Positions 11,430 to 22,900 of a stretch of 64,000 nucleotides of DNA are shown one piece after another. Source of the DNA: Gautieria morchelliformis (lineage: Eukaryota > Basidiomycota > Agaricomycetes > Gomphales > Gomphaceae); assembly GCA_015179125.1 (NCBI GenBank), contig WHVA01000462.1, forward strand, positions 1 to 64,000. Direction: 5' to 3'. Made by a program: the position numbers and the translations under genes. Numbering within the stretch: the stretch's first letter is position 1; every line of letters starts with the position of its first letter. The notes below the pieces were generated by a model, which worked only from the letters and a program-made list of their open reading frames with translations, searched no databases and had not been told where the DNA came from.

Positions 11430-11950
11430 GATGATCTACTTTTGTAGGGTAAGGATGCAGTATAGGTTGTGTTTGTAGTTGTACGACGCTACCGCCTAAC
11501 GTAGCAGAGTGTCGCAGAGCTAGTGGCAGCGGCGAGTACAGCTGCGGTGTAAGGTTTGTCAGTATCGATGCAAACTTTTTCTGGCTCCGCACCAATACGG
11601 CGTTTAGGGCAGGTACTGTAATTAGTTCCAGGCTTATTATAACTGTAAGGCATCCCATTCTTCTGACTATGGCATATCACCTGGAGTCACGGTATCCCAT
11701 GGTCTCGGAACCGCTGCGAGATGCTCTCCAGTGACGGGTACGCTCCTGCTGTAGATGCAATCCTCACTGTATTCTAAAAGAGACGTATCTGACTATTTTT
11801 GATATCGCCTAGAGCAGTGTTGTCACCATGTGGCCTTTGAAACTCATCGAGCAAATAAAGGTCTTTACTTGCGAGCAATCACCAAGCTAGTTTTCACCAA
11901 AGGTAACAATTGATATAGGAGCCCAGCGTTTTGTATCACACTGGTGTGGC
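11430..11950. other. Intergenic: eEF2 promoter side and 3' flank of the pseudogene
   Basis: Positions 11430 to about 11700 lie upstream of eEF2 on the minus strand and should include its promoter and 5' UTR. I see pyrimidine-rich tracts but no element I can name. The rest, up to 11950, is the 3' flank of the oxidoreductase pseudogene. Open frames here have no recognisable content. Confidence 0.4.
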
Positions 11951-13269
11951 TTACTTCAAGCTAATCCTTTCACCTTCTGCGCTCCTTAAAATGGCATCAA
12001 TGTGTCTATGAATCCTCACTGCATCCTCGTATGTAGGATATGTCCCATTTACCCCCTTGGCGAACTCGAACCAGGCCTTTCCGGAATTGTTGGGCATGTC
12101 GTCCCCTTCGATGCTCACCAGCTCACCGTTCAAATACATCTTAGGCTCAACTGATGTCACAAATGCGCCTCTGGGCGTGTCGTTCTCGATCCTGATAACG
12201 CCGTCTTCGCCGTCAATCTCCCATGCCATATACCTCCTCCCTGGACTCTCTTCATATCCGCAGCGCCAGGCCACAGTCATGGCGAGCATACCCGTGAAGG
12301 CTATGTGGTCGGCTACGGTGACAGGAACGGTTTTCCCAACGGGCTTGTAATCGGAATCCACGAGGGTCGCTGTGGGATACTGTGTGACGGTGGTCGCAGC
12401 GATCGAAGCGAAGTCCCCAAGGACGAAGGTGAAATAATCCAGAAAGTGACCCACGACAACGCGGAGCAATGATGCCCCTAAAAATAACACGTAATGAGGC
12501 GGATTGCCCTGCAACAGAAGGGGTTCAATACATACCACCGTTTGCGTCTGCAGTCTTAAGCATTTCTCTCGTTGATCCGAGGACCCCAGTACCAAACCTC
12601 CCTCGGCGACAATCCGACCTAAACGAGAATTCAGAGTGAGAACAAAATCTCATTTCTTCAGAAAACTTACAAAATGGGTGGACATTACTTTGCCTATCTT
12701 GCCTGAGGCGACTAATTCCTTCAGCTATAGAGGCTGTCAGATATCATGTGATCCTTTCGCTTCGGAAAACTGGGCGTACTTTTCGTATTGTGGGACTTTG
12801 CCTACCCTGCGTCCCCACCATTGTTCTCATTCCTTTTTCGCGTGCGGTCTGGGCAATCTCGGTAGCCTCTTTTAGATCATTCGGCTACTGCTGCACAAAG
12901 GAGCGGATGTCAACAGACAAGGCGGGAAGTTTGGTAATGCGCTGGCACTCTACAAACACATCCTTCCCTGCTGCGATGGCCGGAAGTAATGCTTGCCTGT
13001 GAGCTGGACAAGTGACGGCTACGGCAAGGAGCTCAACGTCGGGGTCCCGTGAAATTTGTTATGTGTCCCCGTAGTAGGGAGTGACTTGGCAACCGGCGAG
13101 CTCACTGTATTTCTTTGCGGATTCATTAGCGGATGCCGCAGACCTCGTCGAGACCGCAGTAAGCGGATATTTCTCAGAGAGAGGCTGCTGAAAGAGAGGC
13201 GGAACGAGGACCTGTGACTCAGGCCCAGCCCTCCTTTGAAAGACCAACTATTCCGATCTTAATGGGCAT
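11951..13269 (-). pseudogene. Gfo/Idh/MocA (Gal80-like) NAD(P)-dependent oxidoreductase pseudogene
   Basis: Intact members are cytosolic NAD(P)-binding dehydrogenases of about 370 aa. The N-terminus MPIKIGIVGLSKEGWA (ATG at 13269) is the Rossmann start. PDVELLAVAVTCPAHRQ, IAAGKDVFVE and the C-terminal domain (VVVGHFLDYFTFVLGDFAS, DGEDGVIRIENDT, YPTYEDAVRIHRHIDAI) follow. The frame is broken many times: a shift after KEGWA, a TAA after YYGDT, further shifts near 12900, and a shift after NERNA near 12560. The middle also lacks a few residues of the usual TGMLKSG segment. Two introns still look usable (with CTGAC and TTTAG signals). The last 210 codons are open, so decay is fairly recent. No neighbour suggests a pathway. 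Confidence 0.8.
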
Positions 13270-13818
13270 AATTATGAGAATCAGTCGAGTTAACGACTCT
13301 GTTGATGGGATGGTGGCATATATACTCTACTATGGCTTTTGTCAGACGGGCATCACCGCGTTAGAGGGATTGGTAATGGTGCTCAGAATACGTAGGCTTA
13401 GGATGAGTACCCCGGAAGACAACGGCAAATCAGAGGCTTGTTCCTGATCAGACTTCGGCCCGCCATTGCCGTGAGAACTCACTACTTATGGGACTTCCGA
13501 CCACGAACAACCCTCCAACGCGGTAGGTACATCGCTATTATGTAACTCTAGTCGCATGCGAATTTTGTTCGAAGCAATAAAAACAACAAAAGAACCGTCA
13601 GCATCTGAAAACCCCTCAACCTTCGTAGATCCTCATAATGAACCTCCAGCCTTCTGAGTCAGATCACTAATATTTCTCCTTGACACATGACGGTATGCAT
13701 ATCCCGAAAGGTGTGATGGTACGTTTTAAGCGCTTTCGTGAGATTGATACTACATACAGGTTACAGCAGGTCGATAGATCACTCGCCATCAAAATATTTA
13801 AGTGCTCCAAGTATCTGT
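13270..13818. other. Intergenic, nothing recognised
   Basis: This separates the 5' end of the oxidoreductase pseudogene from the 3' end of the beta-trefoil gene. I see no conserved protein, RNA gene or repeat. The left part would have held the pseudogene's promoter. Confidence 0.4.
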
Positions 13819-14931
13819 TCATATTGTACCCGTCATAGCCTTTGCTTTCAACAGTGGAATAACCTCCCAGCGACGGCGTTCTCTGGCCATTGGCCCAACA
13901 TCGTTACTGACGCCGCTCGCGAGTGATATAACCCTGACTCGACGAAGAGGATCAGGGGAATCATCGATGCCGTCTTCTTCGGCTCGGTCAACTTCAGACA
14001 GCTCGTCCTCTCGCAAGTCAAATTCGCCCCTTTGTACTTCGGCCACACTAGCGGAAGCACTGGGATCAGGCTTGTTAGTACCCAAGACCATAGCGAAGGG
14101 GGCGGAGATGGCGGTGGCAGCGCCTTGAAAGAAATCAGACGCGTCATCCAGTAGCCCACGCGGTTTGCGGGCAGGGACTGATGTGAGGAGGTAGGTTCTG
14201 TCGCGCCAGGTGCCAGCCGATGCTCGATCTCGACCAGGGTAAGCAGGATCGTAGCTAAAGGAAACGGAGATCTGTCCACTCGTAGCGGAGTAATGAAGCT
14301 GAGGAAATGGGTGCGAAAGCCTGTTCGGGAAGGGCATGACTACCGGACGACGATGTCGAAGAACTAGCCTCCCATCACCTAGTATTCAAGAGCTTCAGCG
14401 GACGGTAAACTGACGAAAATGTTGAGGTACCCTCCACATCCACAGCATGCCCTGACGCTTTGGAGCACAACGAACCCAGGTAGTCGACAAAAAATACCTG
14501 TATAAGAAAAGACGATCAACAACATTGTTTGTGGTCAAGCGATAATCTGTCAAGCACTGGCCTGGTTTTCAGCTGTGGCGTCCCTGAAGCCTATATTTGT
14601 TTAAGTAGTGGATGGAATTCGAATATGGAATTCGCTCACCCAAAACATGGGAAGTTTCCTTCTCGGGAAACATTACTACTTCTGCACCTAGGAGACATCG
14701 AAATAGGTTCATATGATAGTCGATACGAAGGTGCCTACCATCGTGTTTCCCGTCCAGTTCAACGTCCAAAACTTTGCCTGTGCTGATATTTCTAACTACA
14801 AAATACCCAGGAGGAAAGCCTGTTGAAGAAACAGTGTATGCAGGAGGTTCAAATTCCGTGGTCGTGGTCATGGTCATGACGGCTACCGGGTAGGGGCTAC
14901 TAACGCAGGCTGTGCCGCCAGAATCAGGCAC
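13819..14931 (-). CDS. Beta-trefoil (ricin-B-lectin-like) protein, up to 298 aa, 5 exons
   Basis: Exons on the minus strand: 14931-14739, 14687-14640, 14590-14562, 14497-14431, 14378-13819. The spliced frame is open throughout. The N-terminal half has GYFVVRNISTGKVLDVELDG, AEVVMFPEKE, NQVFFVDYLGSLCSKASGHAVDVEG and GRLVLRHRRPV, the spaced repeats of a beta-trefoil carbohydrate-binding fold. The C-terminal half is charged and family-specific (PRGLLDDASDFFQGA, EFDLREDELSEVDRAEEDG, ARERRRWEVIPL). No catalytic domain or signal peptide is seen, so a cytosolic binding role is inferred; the ligand is unknown. The fourth intron (14561-14498) needs a GC donor (GCCAGT). The start may be the ATG at 14877 (MTMTTTTEFEPPAY) rather than 14931. 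It is not obviously a toxin-type lectin. Confidence 0.72.
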
Positions 14932-15245
14932 GCCGCACGCGCGTCTATATATCTCTAGTTATAGTAAGTGGTTGAAAGCTTTGAAGTTCTTCGTGCCCAT
15001 GTAATCTCGCACGCTCACACCTAGCAAACTGTCTAGTTTCATCAGTGGCATCTCTGTACAGCTCAATGCGCCAGTTCTCTTGATGCTGAAACCACTGCAT
15101 TTGTTGCGAATCTCGTCATGAGATGTACTTCTGAACGCACCTTCTTCTCGTATGACCTTGTAAGTGGTTCACGCTTAAGCAGGGGCCCGGTCCGCGCCGA
15201 AGGCAAGACTTGACTAGTACGACGCTACCTTGAAGCCCAGAGATA

Positions 15246-16441
15246 ATGTTCTTCGCTCAAGTGGTCCTGAGTCTCTTCCTTGTAGGCTTCGTTTGGTGCT
15301 CACCGGGAGTGAACATCCAAATCGCTCAGCTTGAAAAAGAGAACTCTCCACTGCTGCAGTATCCCACCAGCTTCACGCAGAACATTGTACCGAAAGCTAT
15401 ACATTCACATAACGATTGTGACTATTCCCCCATTCGTTCGCCACTGACTTTGACCATTACTTCGTAGATTGGCGTGATGTGCCATTGCTTACCGCGTTGA
15501 GCTTCGGGGTCGCCAGCGTGGAAGCTGATGTCTGGCTTGTGAACGGTACTTTGATGATAGGCCATGAAAGGGCGGCATTGACAAAGGACCGGACATTCGA
15601 TTCGCTTTACATTCAACCTCTGGTTACCATAATCAATCAGGCGAACCCGAAGGAACCTTTCACGGCAGATCAGACAGTTCCCAAGTTGGTTGATGCCATC
15701 CTCGTCTAGATATGTTCTCATGGCTCATCCTCTAGTGGGGTCTTTGACACTGCGTCTGGTGTTCCGCTCCAACTCCTTGTGGACATCAAAACGGATGGCG
15801 TGCAGTGAGTGCCACGTCGTCGTATCGAATGCACCCACCCTTCACTCATTGCCCGTCTAGAACGCTTCCTTTTGTCCTGAGCGCGCTAGAGCCTCTGCGT
15901 TCTGCAGGCTTTTTGACAACATTTGCTAACAGTACCCTCACATTACGTCCCGTGACCGTTGTCGGCACCGGGAACTCACCCCTCGAGCCAATCAAAGCGC
16001 TTGAGCCTCGAGATCTGTTCTTTGATGCCCCTCTCACAGAGTTGTCTGTCCAAACGAATACCACCTGGACCCCAGAGCTGAGTCCCATTGCAAGTACAGA
16101 TTATGCGACCGCCGTTGGCGTACGTCTTTTAGTCGTGCCCACGTGCTGAAACCTAAATTGGTTCGTTGTGATTTTGTTTAGTGGTCAGGTATCGGAAATA
16201 TCAGTGCTGCACAAAAGGCAAATATCACCAAGTTTGTACACGATGCGCAAAGTAGAGGAATTGCCTCTCGATTCTGGGATACCCCAGGCTGGCCGATATT
16301 CGCCAGGTTGACGTTCCACTGTACCCCTCATAACGCTACACTAATATGATATGTAACAGAAATGCAATCTGGCAGGAACTACTGGATGATGGCGCGTTTT
16401 GGCTGAACGCTGATGACCTTGAAGCAGCCAGTTCATTTTGA
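15246..16441 (+). CDS. AIM6-like PLC-type phosphodiesterase, 307 aa, 6 exons
   Basis: Exons 15246-15417, 15468-15684, 15736-15804, 15861-16119, 16182-16306 and 16360-16441, with introns of 50-62 nt. Spliced, the frame is open from ATG to TGA. It has a signal peptide (FFAQVVLSLFLVGFVWC). The TIM-barrel phosphodiesterase superfamily signature follows: HSHNDYW at about 53-59, SVEADVWL at 74-81 and MIGH ending at H90, giving candidate catalytic H55, E76, D78 and H90. Later blocks are LLVDIKTDG, the WSGIGNIS segment and RGIASRFWDTPGWP. This matches the fungal family named after yeast Aim6, whose substrate is not established. An apparent stop near 15709 falls inside the second intron and is not a lesion. 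Confidence 0.8.
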
Positions 16442-17250
16442 GGTCATAATCACAGGACAGGTGATCCAATCAGATGTAACAATATCAAGAGACGAAAGAA
16501 TCTTCTCGTACACCCGGCTTTGTTCGCTTTTCCCACAATGATGACCTGTGTAAAGGGCCCTTCCCCAAGCCTCCTTTTGCTAGATGCAAGCTCTTTCATG
16601 GCTGCTAATCGCTGGCCTGCACGGACCGTCCATCCAGCATAAACAGGTTTTTCCTCTCCTCCCTCAGTCTCTTCGAGATGCCGCAAGCCTTGATAGGCTT
16701 GAGGCTCAGCTAACAGACATGCCTGCAGCGGTGTTATCAACATATGACACCGAAGCCAACACAGACCATGTGTGTTCCAGCCTTCTCGGTGATCTCCTTC
16801 AAACCATCCTCTCCTTTAAACTTAAGCAACTTGGACAAATTTCTTTTCGTGTAGTCTGAGTGACCCGCCCTTTGCACCTGAGGGCTGAGTCGCCGAGCGC
16901 CCCACGCCCGTCACTTCGTTCATATTTATGCCTTGATGGCCTCGATGACCTGATCTGACCGCAGACTAAGTCTATGATGGTTGCTACACGCGCTGTACCT
17001 ACTAACTGGGTGGACCATTCCCCTCTCTCCCTGGGACTCCCACCCCCTGCGTCCTCGAGCAAACAGATGCACTGATGATGGTCCCTGTGCCCCCCACCAG
17101 CCCGGCTTCTTGAGCTGTTTACCATTCTGCTCTCTTGTGAGGTAAGGCACTCCCCTATTCTGCATGGAGTCTAGCTTAGTGAGTGCTCAACTGCTGAGGC
17201 GGCTAGTGAAATAACTTCTTGCAGCTAGTAGACAGGTTATCTCAGTGGAT
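16442..17250. other. Unassigned region between the host island and the transposon nest
   Basis: On the minus strand a frame at about 16840-16730 reads LSKLLKFKGEDGLKEITEKAG and another at 16743-16450 contains GGEEKPVYAGWTVRAGQRLAAMKEL. They could be exons of an unrecognised gene, but I cannot join them convincingly. From 16860 to 17250 nothing is identifiable. A perfect 7-bp stem (CTCAGTG...CACTGAG) lies near 17240-17258, between two copies of AGTAGACAGGTTATCT. Confidence 0.3.
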
Positions 17251-17259
17251 TCACTGAGT

Positions 17260-18030
17260 GTGCATATAGTAAGTACCTAGTAGACAGGTTATCTATGGAA
17301 GGATGAGTAGTAAGTACGTCAATGACTGTTCATTGTTGAAACCCTCCAGTAGACCCCTCTACTGTCGGTTGTGCGCACGCTATGATTCCCTGCAATCGAA
17401 GACGGACATGAGCAGGAAGCTCATGACCACAGCCCTGGGCATAGCCTAGTGACACAATGGCTAATGATACCCTAGGCTCCAAGCCCAGGGATCTAGAAGA
17501 CGGCAACGTTATTGACCCCACCATACTCATCCTGCCAATCGAGGATGAGGATGCCCCCAACCACATATCACCAAGGGTGGTTGAGGACAAGGCATTGCCA
17601 GGCCATATGCTGGTGGCCCCACCACAATTCCCCCTGCCATTAGACAAAGGTTAAGGTTGAGAAGCCTCACTGTCATCAGATGGCAGATGATCGAGATTGG
17701 GCTGGACATTGAGACAAGCTTGAAGTCAGGACCCCGGCCATTGCTTGAGAAGTCGAGCGACAGTTGTTCATGCACAGTGCACTTTAGCTGCTCATCAGGC
17801 TGCTGAGTGGCATAGCTTTGAGCCACAGCTTCTTTTGCATTTGCAAGCAGCTCGAGGGCCCATGTGTGGTGGCACGTGGCAGCAGCTTCTTTCTGCTGCC
17901 AGTGGGTGGCTTTGAGCTCTAGGCTCTCCGTCCTAGCCTCAGAGTTGGGCTCCAAGGCAATTTGCTCTCTGACAATCTGTTGGATCATCTTACAGTTGCC
18001 TGTGGGGGCAACTGGCTCTGCCTGCGGTTC
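17260..18030 (+). pseudogene. Leader and gag start of an old Gypsy (G0), with an inverted gag segment
   Basis: From ATG 17457 or so the plus strand encodes MANDTLGSKPRDLEDGN..., then PIEDEDAPNHISPRVVED and PPQFPLPLDKG. It matches the gag start of G3 (VEDEENPDHV, PPQSPLPRDKG at 45,478-45,370 minus). After about 17,655 two stops replace codons of the G3 frame (TAA and TGA), but SSDGR is still legible. From 18,036 back to about 17,750 the minus strand encodes a later gag part (KMIQQIVREQIALEPNSE, ESLELKATHWQQKEAAAT), homologous to G3 gag at 44,770-44,600. Gag is therefore broken by an inversion. The A-type LTR begins at 18031, within the inverted piece. Assignment to the same element as the fragments at 34.7 kb is inference. 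Confidence 0.65.
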
Positions 18031-18767
18031 TGTCAAGGTTGGATTTTAGACGTTAATATCATGTATTGGTGAACACAATGAATGCCCGAATGGCTTGTGC
18101 AACGAAGTGTGTAATTCAGCGAATAAGATGAACCAATAATTGTTCAGAAGGTAAGAGGGCTGCTCGAACGGAGCTCACCCTATCTACAGTTGCAGTGAAA
18201 TAGCCCGTGATACTTGACAATGTAATGTACAAGGTCTTATGGAAAGGTTGTCTAGCAGTAACAATCCTTTTGCCGGCAAAGGTGCTCCATCGGAGCCCTT
18301 CGCCGACAGCACCGATAATAGTATGAAGGCTAAGGTAATGAAGGTGAAGTATGAAAACTCACCAGCGAGCAGCGAATAGCCGTTCGGCGAAATGCAAGGA
18401 AGGGCGAACAGAGGTGACATAGGGGAGGAGAGGTCGAGGTGGAGGGCGAAGCCGAGCGAACACTGAGGAGGAGTAGCGAAAGGGAAAATGGGGATACCAA
18501 GGTGCAGGAAATGCACAGGTCATGACAACCCAACTATTCGGACACCATCGGAAGAGGGTTGAGCAGAGGAGGTGATAGGCCCAGTGATGACTGCCGAGTC
18601 AGTCCCAGCACGTTGATAGTGCGTTTGACGGCACGGCTATGGTAGTTGGCGCGAACAGCGAGAGTTGGGGGCCAAACATAACAATGGTGATCGGAACGAA
18701 CGTGAAGGTGGGGTGAGAAAATAGGAAAACTGAGCTTCTAAGTATGGGAGATAAACGCATCATGACA
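18031..18767 (+). repeat. LTR of family A, internally deleted
   Basis: It starts TGTCAAGGTTGGATTTTAGAC and ends ATCATGACA, as in the other A copies (26,328; 32,156; 35,003). The first 330 bp align with 26,328-26,660. The sequence then jumps from CTCACCAG to CGAGCAGCGAATAGC, skipping about 500 bp present elsewhere. The internal CAGGTCATGACA at about 18,516-18,527 and the final 240 bp match the copy at 32,156-32,395 in reverse. No target duplication is found, consistent with rearrangement. A short CA run follows from 18,766. Confidence 0.75.
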
Positions 18768-19050
18768 CACACACACACTCATCCCCACTCCTTTTCCTCT
18801 TATATCATAGCACATCCCATATGATGGATAAATAGCTGCGCTGTATATCACAATTGTTAGTCAATCGAACTCATTGTTTTCACACATAGTTACTCACCTT
18901 GAAGTCCATTCTTCTGCGTTATATCTGCCTCACTGCTCATACACTTTGCGCGATCCACTCACATCAGAACGACCGCACACTCGATTCAACTTCACATAGA
19001 AGTTTGAATCATATTATCTTTCGATACAATACTCAGATACTCTTACTCTT
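18768..19050. other. Unassigned sequence before the truncated G1 gag
   Basis: AT-rich sequence after a CA dinucleotide run. It resembles neither the G1 3' LTR (34,250-34,722) nor the G0 gag. The G1 5' LTR and gag start should have been here, so a deletion is likely. Confidence 0.4.
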
Positions 19051-19648
19051 TTCAAAGGCGACTTGGTTTTTTGTCGATTTCTACAGACTTGCATCCATGC
19101 TTCAGCACAACGATTCGGCTTTGCATCGCCGAGCATACCTTGCTTTGCCAAAGTGAATCAAAGACGAAATGGTGCATTTCGACAAACCCCGATTCCTTGA
19201 CGACCTCCAAGATCTGGTCCAGAAAATCGACCAAAGGTATTGGGAACACCCGGCGAAGCCTCTGGCGAGACTCAATCTGCACCCAAACCCGAGGCCAAGG
19301 AGAAGTCCAACCAAAACTGAGCCCCTCAGAACAATGACCACGTCAGGGTCAAAGTTCTGGCAACTCCAACGCCAATGCCAGTAATAGTAACCACGGCAAA
19401 GGCAAGGACAAGCACAAAGGGAATAACGCGTCTGAGGGTCAGAAAAAACCCAACTACGCTAACAAGCTCAGCAAGGATGGCAAACTCATGCCCGAAGAAT
19501 GCCAGCATCGCATGGATAACAACCTCTGCCTAGTTTGTGTGCAGAGTGGCCACCGTGCGAAAGACTGCCTGAAAGCCATGTCGGCTCAGGCTTCATCAGC
19601 CTCTGATGGGAAGACGTCTGACAACAAAGCTGAATCTTCGGCTTCGGG

Positions 19649-19906
19649 TGTTGAAACTGCGATGTCATACGGTCCACATGGACCCACATACGTGTCGGCT
19701 TATCAGTTTCTAACCCCGCCGTCCCTCCTTTCCTCAGTCGTTCATGTCCATCTGAACGCCTGAGGTAAGAACATCCTATTCCGAGTACCAGTCTACCTTA
19801 CTTACGCCATATCACCTGCACTGTAGCTAATCAGAGTGCAGGTAACAATAAAACAGTCGTTCATGTCCATCTGAACGCCTGAGCTAATCAGAGTGCAGAT
19901 TCAACA
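19649..19906 (+). repeat. 5' LTR of the intact Copia, 258 bp
   Basis: It begins TGTTGAAACTGCG and ends GATTCAACA, giving imperfect inverted ends. Inside, CGTTCATGTCCATCTGAACG occurs twice and AGCTAATCAGAGTGCAG occurs twice, so the LTR holds its own short direct repeats; the first unit is also a partial palindrome (CGTTCA/TGAACG). Confidence 0.95.
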
Positions 19907-19918
19907 GGTTATGGGCCA
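19907..19918 (+). other. Primer-binding-like site of the Copia
   Basis: GGTTATGGGCC directly follows the 5' LTR and also follows the LTR of the minus-strand Copia (plus 1637-1627). The placement suits a minus-strand primer site, and conservation between two elements supports the role. I did not identify the tRNA. Confidence 0.6.
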
Positions 19919-19954
19919 ACTGTTGCACTACTGATACCAATCTATAGCATCACC

Positions 19955-22900
19955 GTGCAAATTCGATCCGAGAACCTTCGATTTTTGTCCCTAACGCATG
20001 TTGCCACTTTATTCCCTCACAATGGCCGCCGCGTCTTCCATTACTTCCTTATACCCGAAAACTGGGCCCGCCCCAAGATGTCTAAGTTACTCCTAGGCGG
20101 CGAGAACTACGACTCCTGGGCTAGCGAGGCTAAAGCGCTTCTCGCTACCAGCGGTCTCTGGAAGTACATCGACAAAAACGACCCCTTCTCATCTTCTCCC
20201 CCCGACTCTCTCCCGTCCGAGAAGGCGCTGTGGACTGCTAAAAACAACACACTCATTTTCACGTTACAACTGATGATGGACTCCTCCCTTCACCACGTCA
20301 TCTCGAATTGCGCAACTGCCACCGATGCCTGGCATCGTATTCATGACTCATTCTCCACGCTCGGCCCAATGCATCAAGTCTCCTTGCTAAAGCGCGCCCT
20401 CGCCACGCGTTTCTCCCCTGGCATTGATATAGACATGACTCTCCTCGCGCTCGAACACATAATGAAGGACATGTTCGCGGCCGGCCCTATCAAAGAGGAT
20501 GACTGGATGATCATGATATGTCTCAACGCTCTCTCCCACGACTTCTACACTCCCATCCGTGAGCAACTCGAGGGCCTACTCACCTCCACCAAGGACGGTA
20601 TATCCTTCGACGGCCTCAAGGCACGCCTGCGCTTCGAGGCCTCCAAGGTCTGCCACGCCAACCACGCTACCGCCGCTGAAGAGGCTCTCGCTGCTGTCGC
20701 TACTAGGAAGCCCAGAGTTATCTGCTCCAACTGTAACAAGCCCGGCCACTCGAAGGAGAAGTGCTGGCGCCCCAGCGGTGGCGATGAGGGTGGGGGTCCC
20801 CGTGCTCGTGCTAAGAAGGAGAATACTGCCCTAGCTGCTGTCACCAACGTCGTGGGGGAGCCCAAATGCGAGACTGCCAACGTTGCCGCCACCAGATGTC
20901 CGACGACCACATCTCACCCTATCTCGTTCTATCAACCTGACGACCACTTCTATGACACTGACTGGTCGCTCGCATGCACGGACAAGGAGGCCACCTGCAG
21001 CATTGACTGGATAACGCACAGACACGACGCTGCGATCCCAGAGCTCGTCCTCGCCTCGACCGACTTCGTCCCACACTTCCTTGACTCTGGCGCTTCGATC
21101 CACTGCACGCCATGCAGGAGCGACTTTACCAAGCTAAGCCCGATCGCTCCCCGTCCCATAAAAGGGATGAACGGGTCTATTGCTCAAGCCGTCGGTATGG
21201 GTGACGTTACGGTCAAAACACTGAACGGCCAATCAATCACCCTTCGAAAAGTCCTCTATGTCCCCGACTCTGCCATTAAACTAATATCCGTTGGGAAACT
21301 CGGTGATGACGACAATTACTTTTCCGTCTTCTCCAAGAACCAATGTCGCGTCTACGACCAACAGAAATGGGAGATACTCAGAGGGACGAGAACGCCAGGC
21401 GGACTTTATTACGTTCCTACTCCTCCCTCTACTCAGTCCTACGCTAATATTGCCAGAGCTCCCGCCAGTCTCGAAACCTGGCACAAGCGTCTAGGCCACG
21501 TCAGTTACCAATCCATCATAAGTATGGCAAAGAAGGGCATGGTCTCAGGTATGCCTACCGACCTCTCCTCCGTACCACCGACCTGCGAACATTGTATCCT
21601 CGGCAAACAGGCCAAGCAGCTGGTACCGAAAGTGCGTGTGAATGAGAGAGCTGGGGTGATACTCGACACTGTCTACTCTGATATCACTGGGCCTGAGGAT
21701 GTACCCGCCGGTGGAAAAGTTTATGTCCTAAACTTCATAGATGATCACTCCAGACACACATGGTCCTACCTACTCGCGAAAAAGAGTGATACCCTTACCA
21801 CCTTCACCAACTGGCTGTCCCTTGCAGAACGCCAAGCCAATCGCCCCGTCAGACGCTTTATCACTGACAACGGTGGAGAATACACGTCCAAACTTTATGA
21901 GAGATACCTCCACAGCCATGGCATCCACCACCTAACTACGGCACCATACACTTCTGCCGAGAACGGTGTAGTTGAACGAAGCCACCGTACCCTGATGTCA
22001 AGGGCGCGTTCGATAAGATCCGATGCAAACTTACCTCCAAGTCTGTGGGGGGAGTGCATGATGACCGTGGTATATCTCAAAAACCGCACGCCCACAAAGG
22101 CGCTGAATGATGTGACCCCATATGAGGCGTGGACAGGACATAAACCTGACCTATCGCACCTACGGGAGATCGGATGTAGAGCTTTCGTACTCATCCAAAA
22201 CCAGCACGTCCCAAAAATCTACAACCGCTCGACCGAATGTGTCCTAGTGGGCTATGCGCAGAATTTGAAAGCGTATAGATGTTACAACCGTGCGACTGGC
22301 CAAATCATCACATCATGCAACGTATCCTTCATCGAATCCCAAGACGCCCAACCGCGTCCACTACATCCCGGCCTTGTAATCGGAGAAGAAAAGATGACGT
22401 GTGACGATGACGATGGCGATTACGAGCCCGTACCGAGCGACATCCCTGCAGGTGAGGAAACCAGGGCGACAACCGGTGAAGGTGCACCTCACAATCAGAT
22501 TGAGGAGATTGAGGCCGATCAAGCCACACCGCACATCCAAATCGAAGATATCGAGACAGGACCCAACCTACCCGCTCACTCTGATACCGTCGTCCTCACC
22601 GATGCACCTCGCCGTTCACCACGCACACCCCAGCCTTCCGCAGCCGGTGCAGCCATGCGTAACCTCCCATACACTAGCCGTACTGAGCGCACTGTCGCCG
22701 AAATTACTTCCGCCAGCACCGCCGCTTGCCTTGCCCGATCTGCCGAAAGAAACACCAATTTTGAGACCCATTTCATCGAGGACATGGCTCTAGCAGGTAT
22801 AGTACACGAGGAGGAGGACCCCACATCCTTCACCGAAGCCCTCAAGGGCCCAAATGGCCCAATCTGGCAACAAGGGATGGACTCTGAGCTGCAGTCCATG

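Noticed and set aside
15680..15735. Apparent premature TAG in the AIM6-like gene
   Set aside because: A 51-nt intron (15,685-15,735) with a phase-2 junction removes it and yields NGVFDT, as expected for the family.
17240..17258. Hairpin as an integron-type or attachment site
   Set aside because: The stem is 7 bp, the genome is eukaryotic, and the surrounding short repeats fit a retroelement leader.
18031..18527. A 497-bp LTR ending at the first TCATGACA
   Set aside because: The next 240 bp match the other long A copy and end in TCATGACA too, so the unit is 737 bp; the internal motif is not its end.
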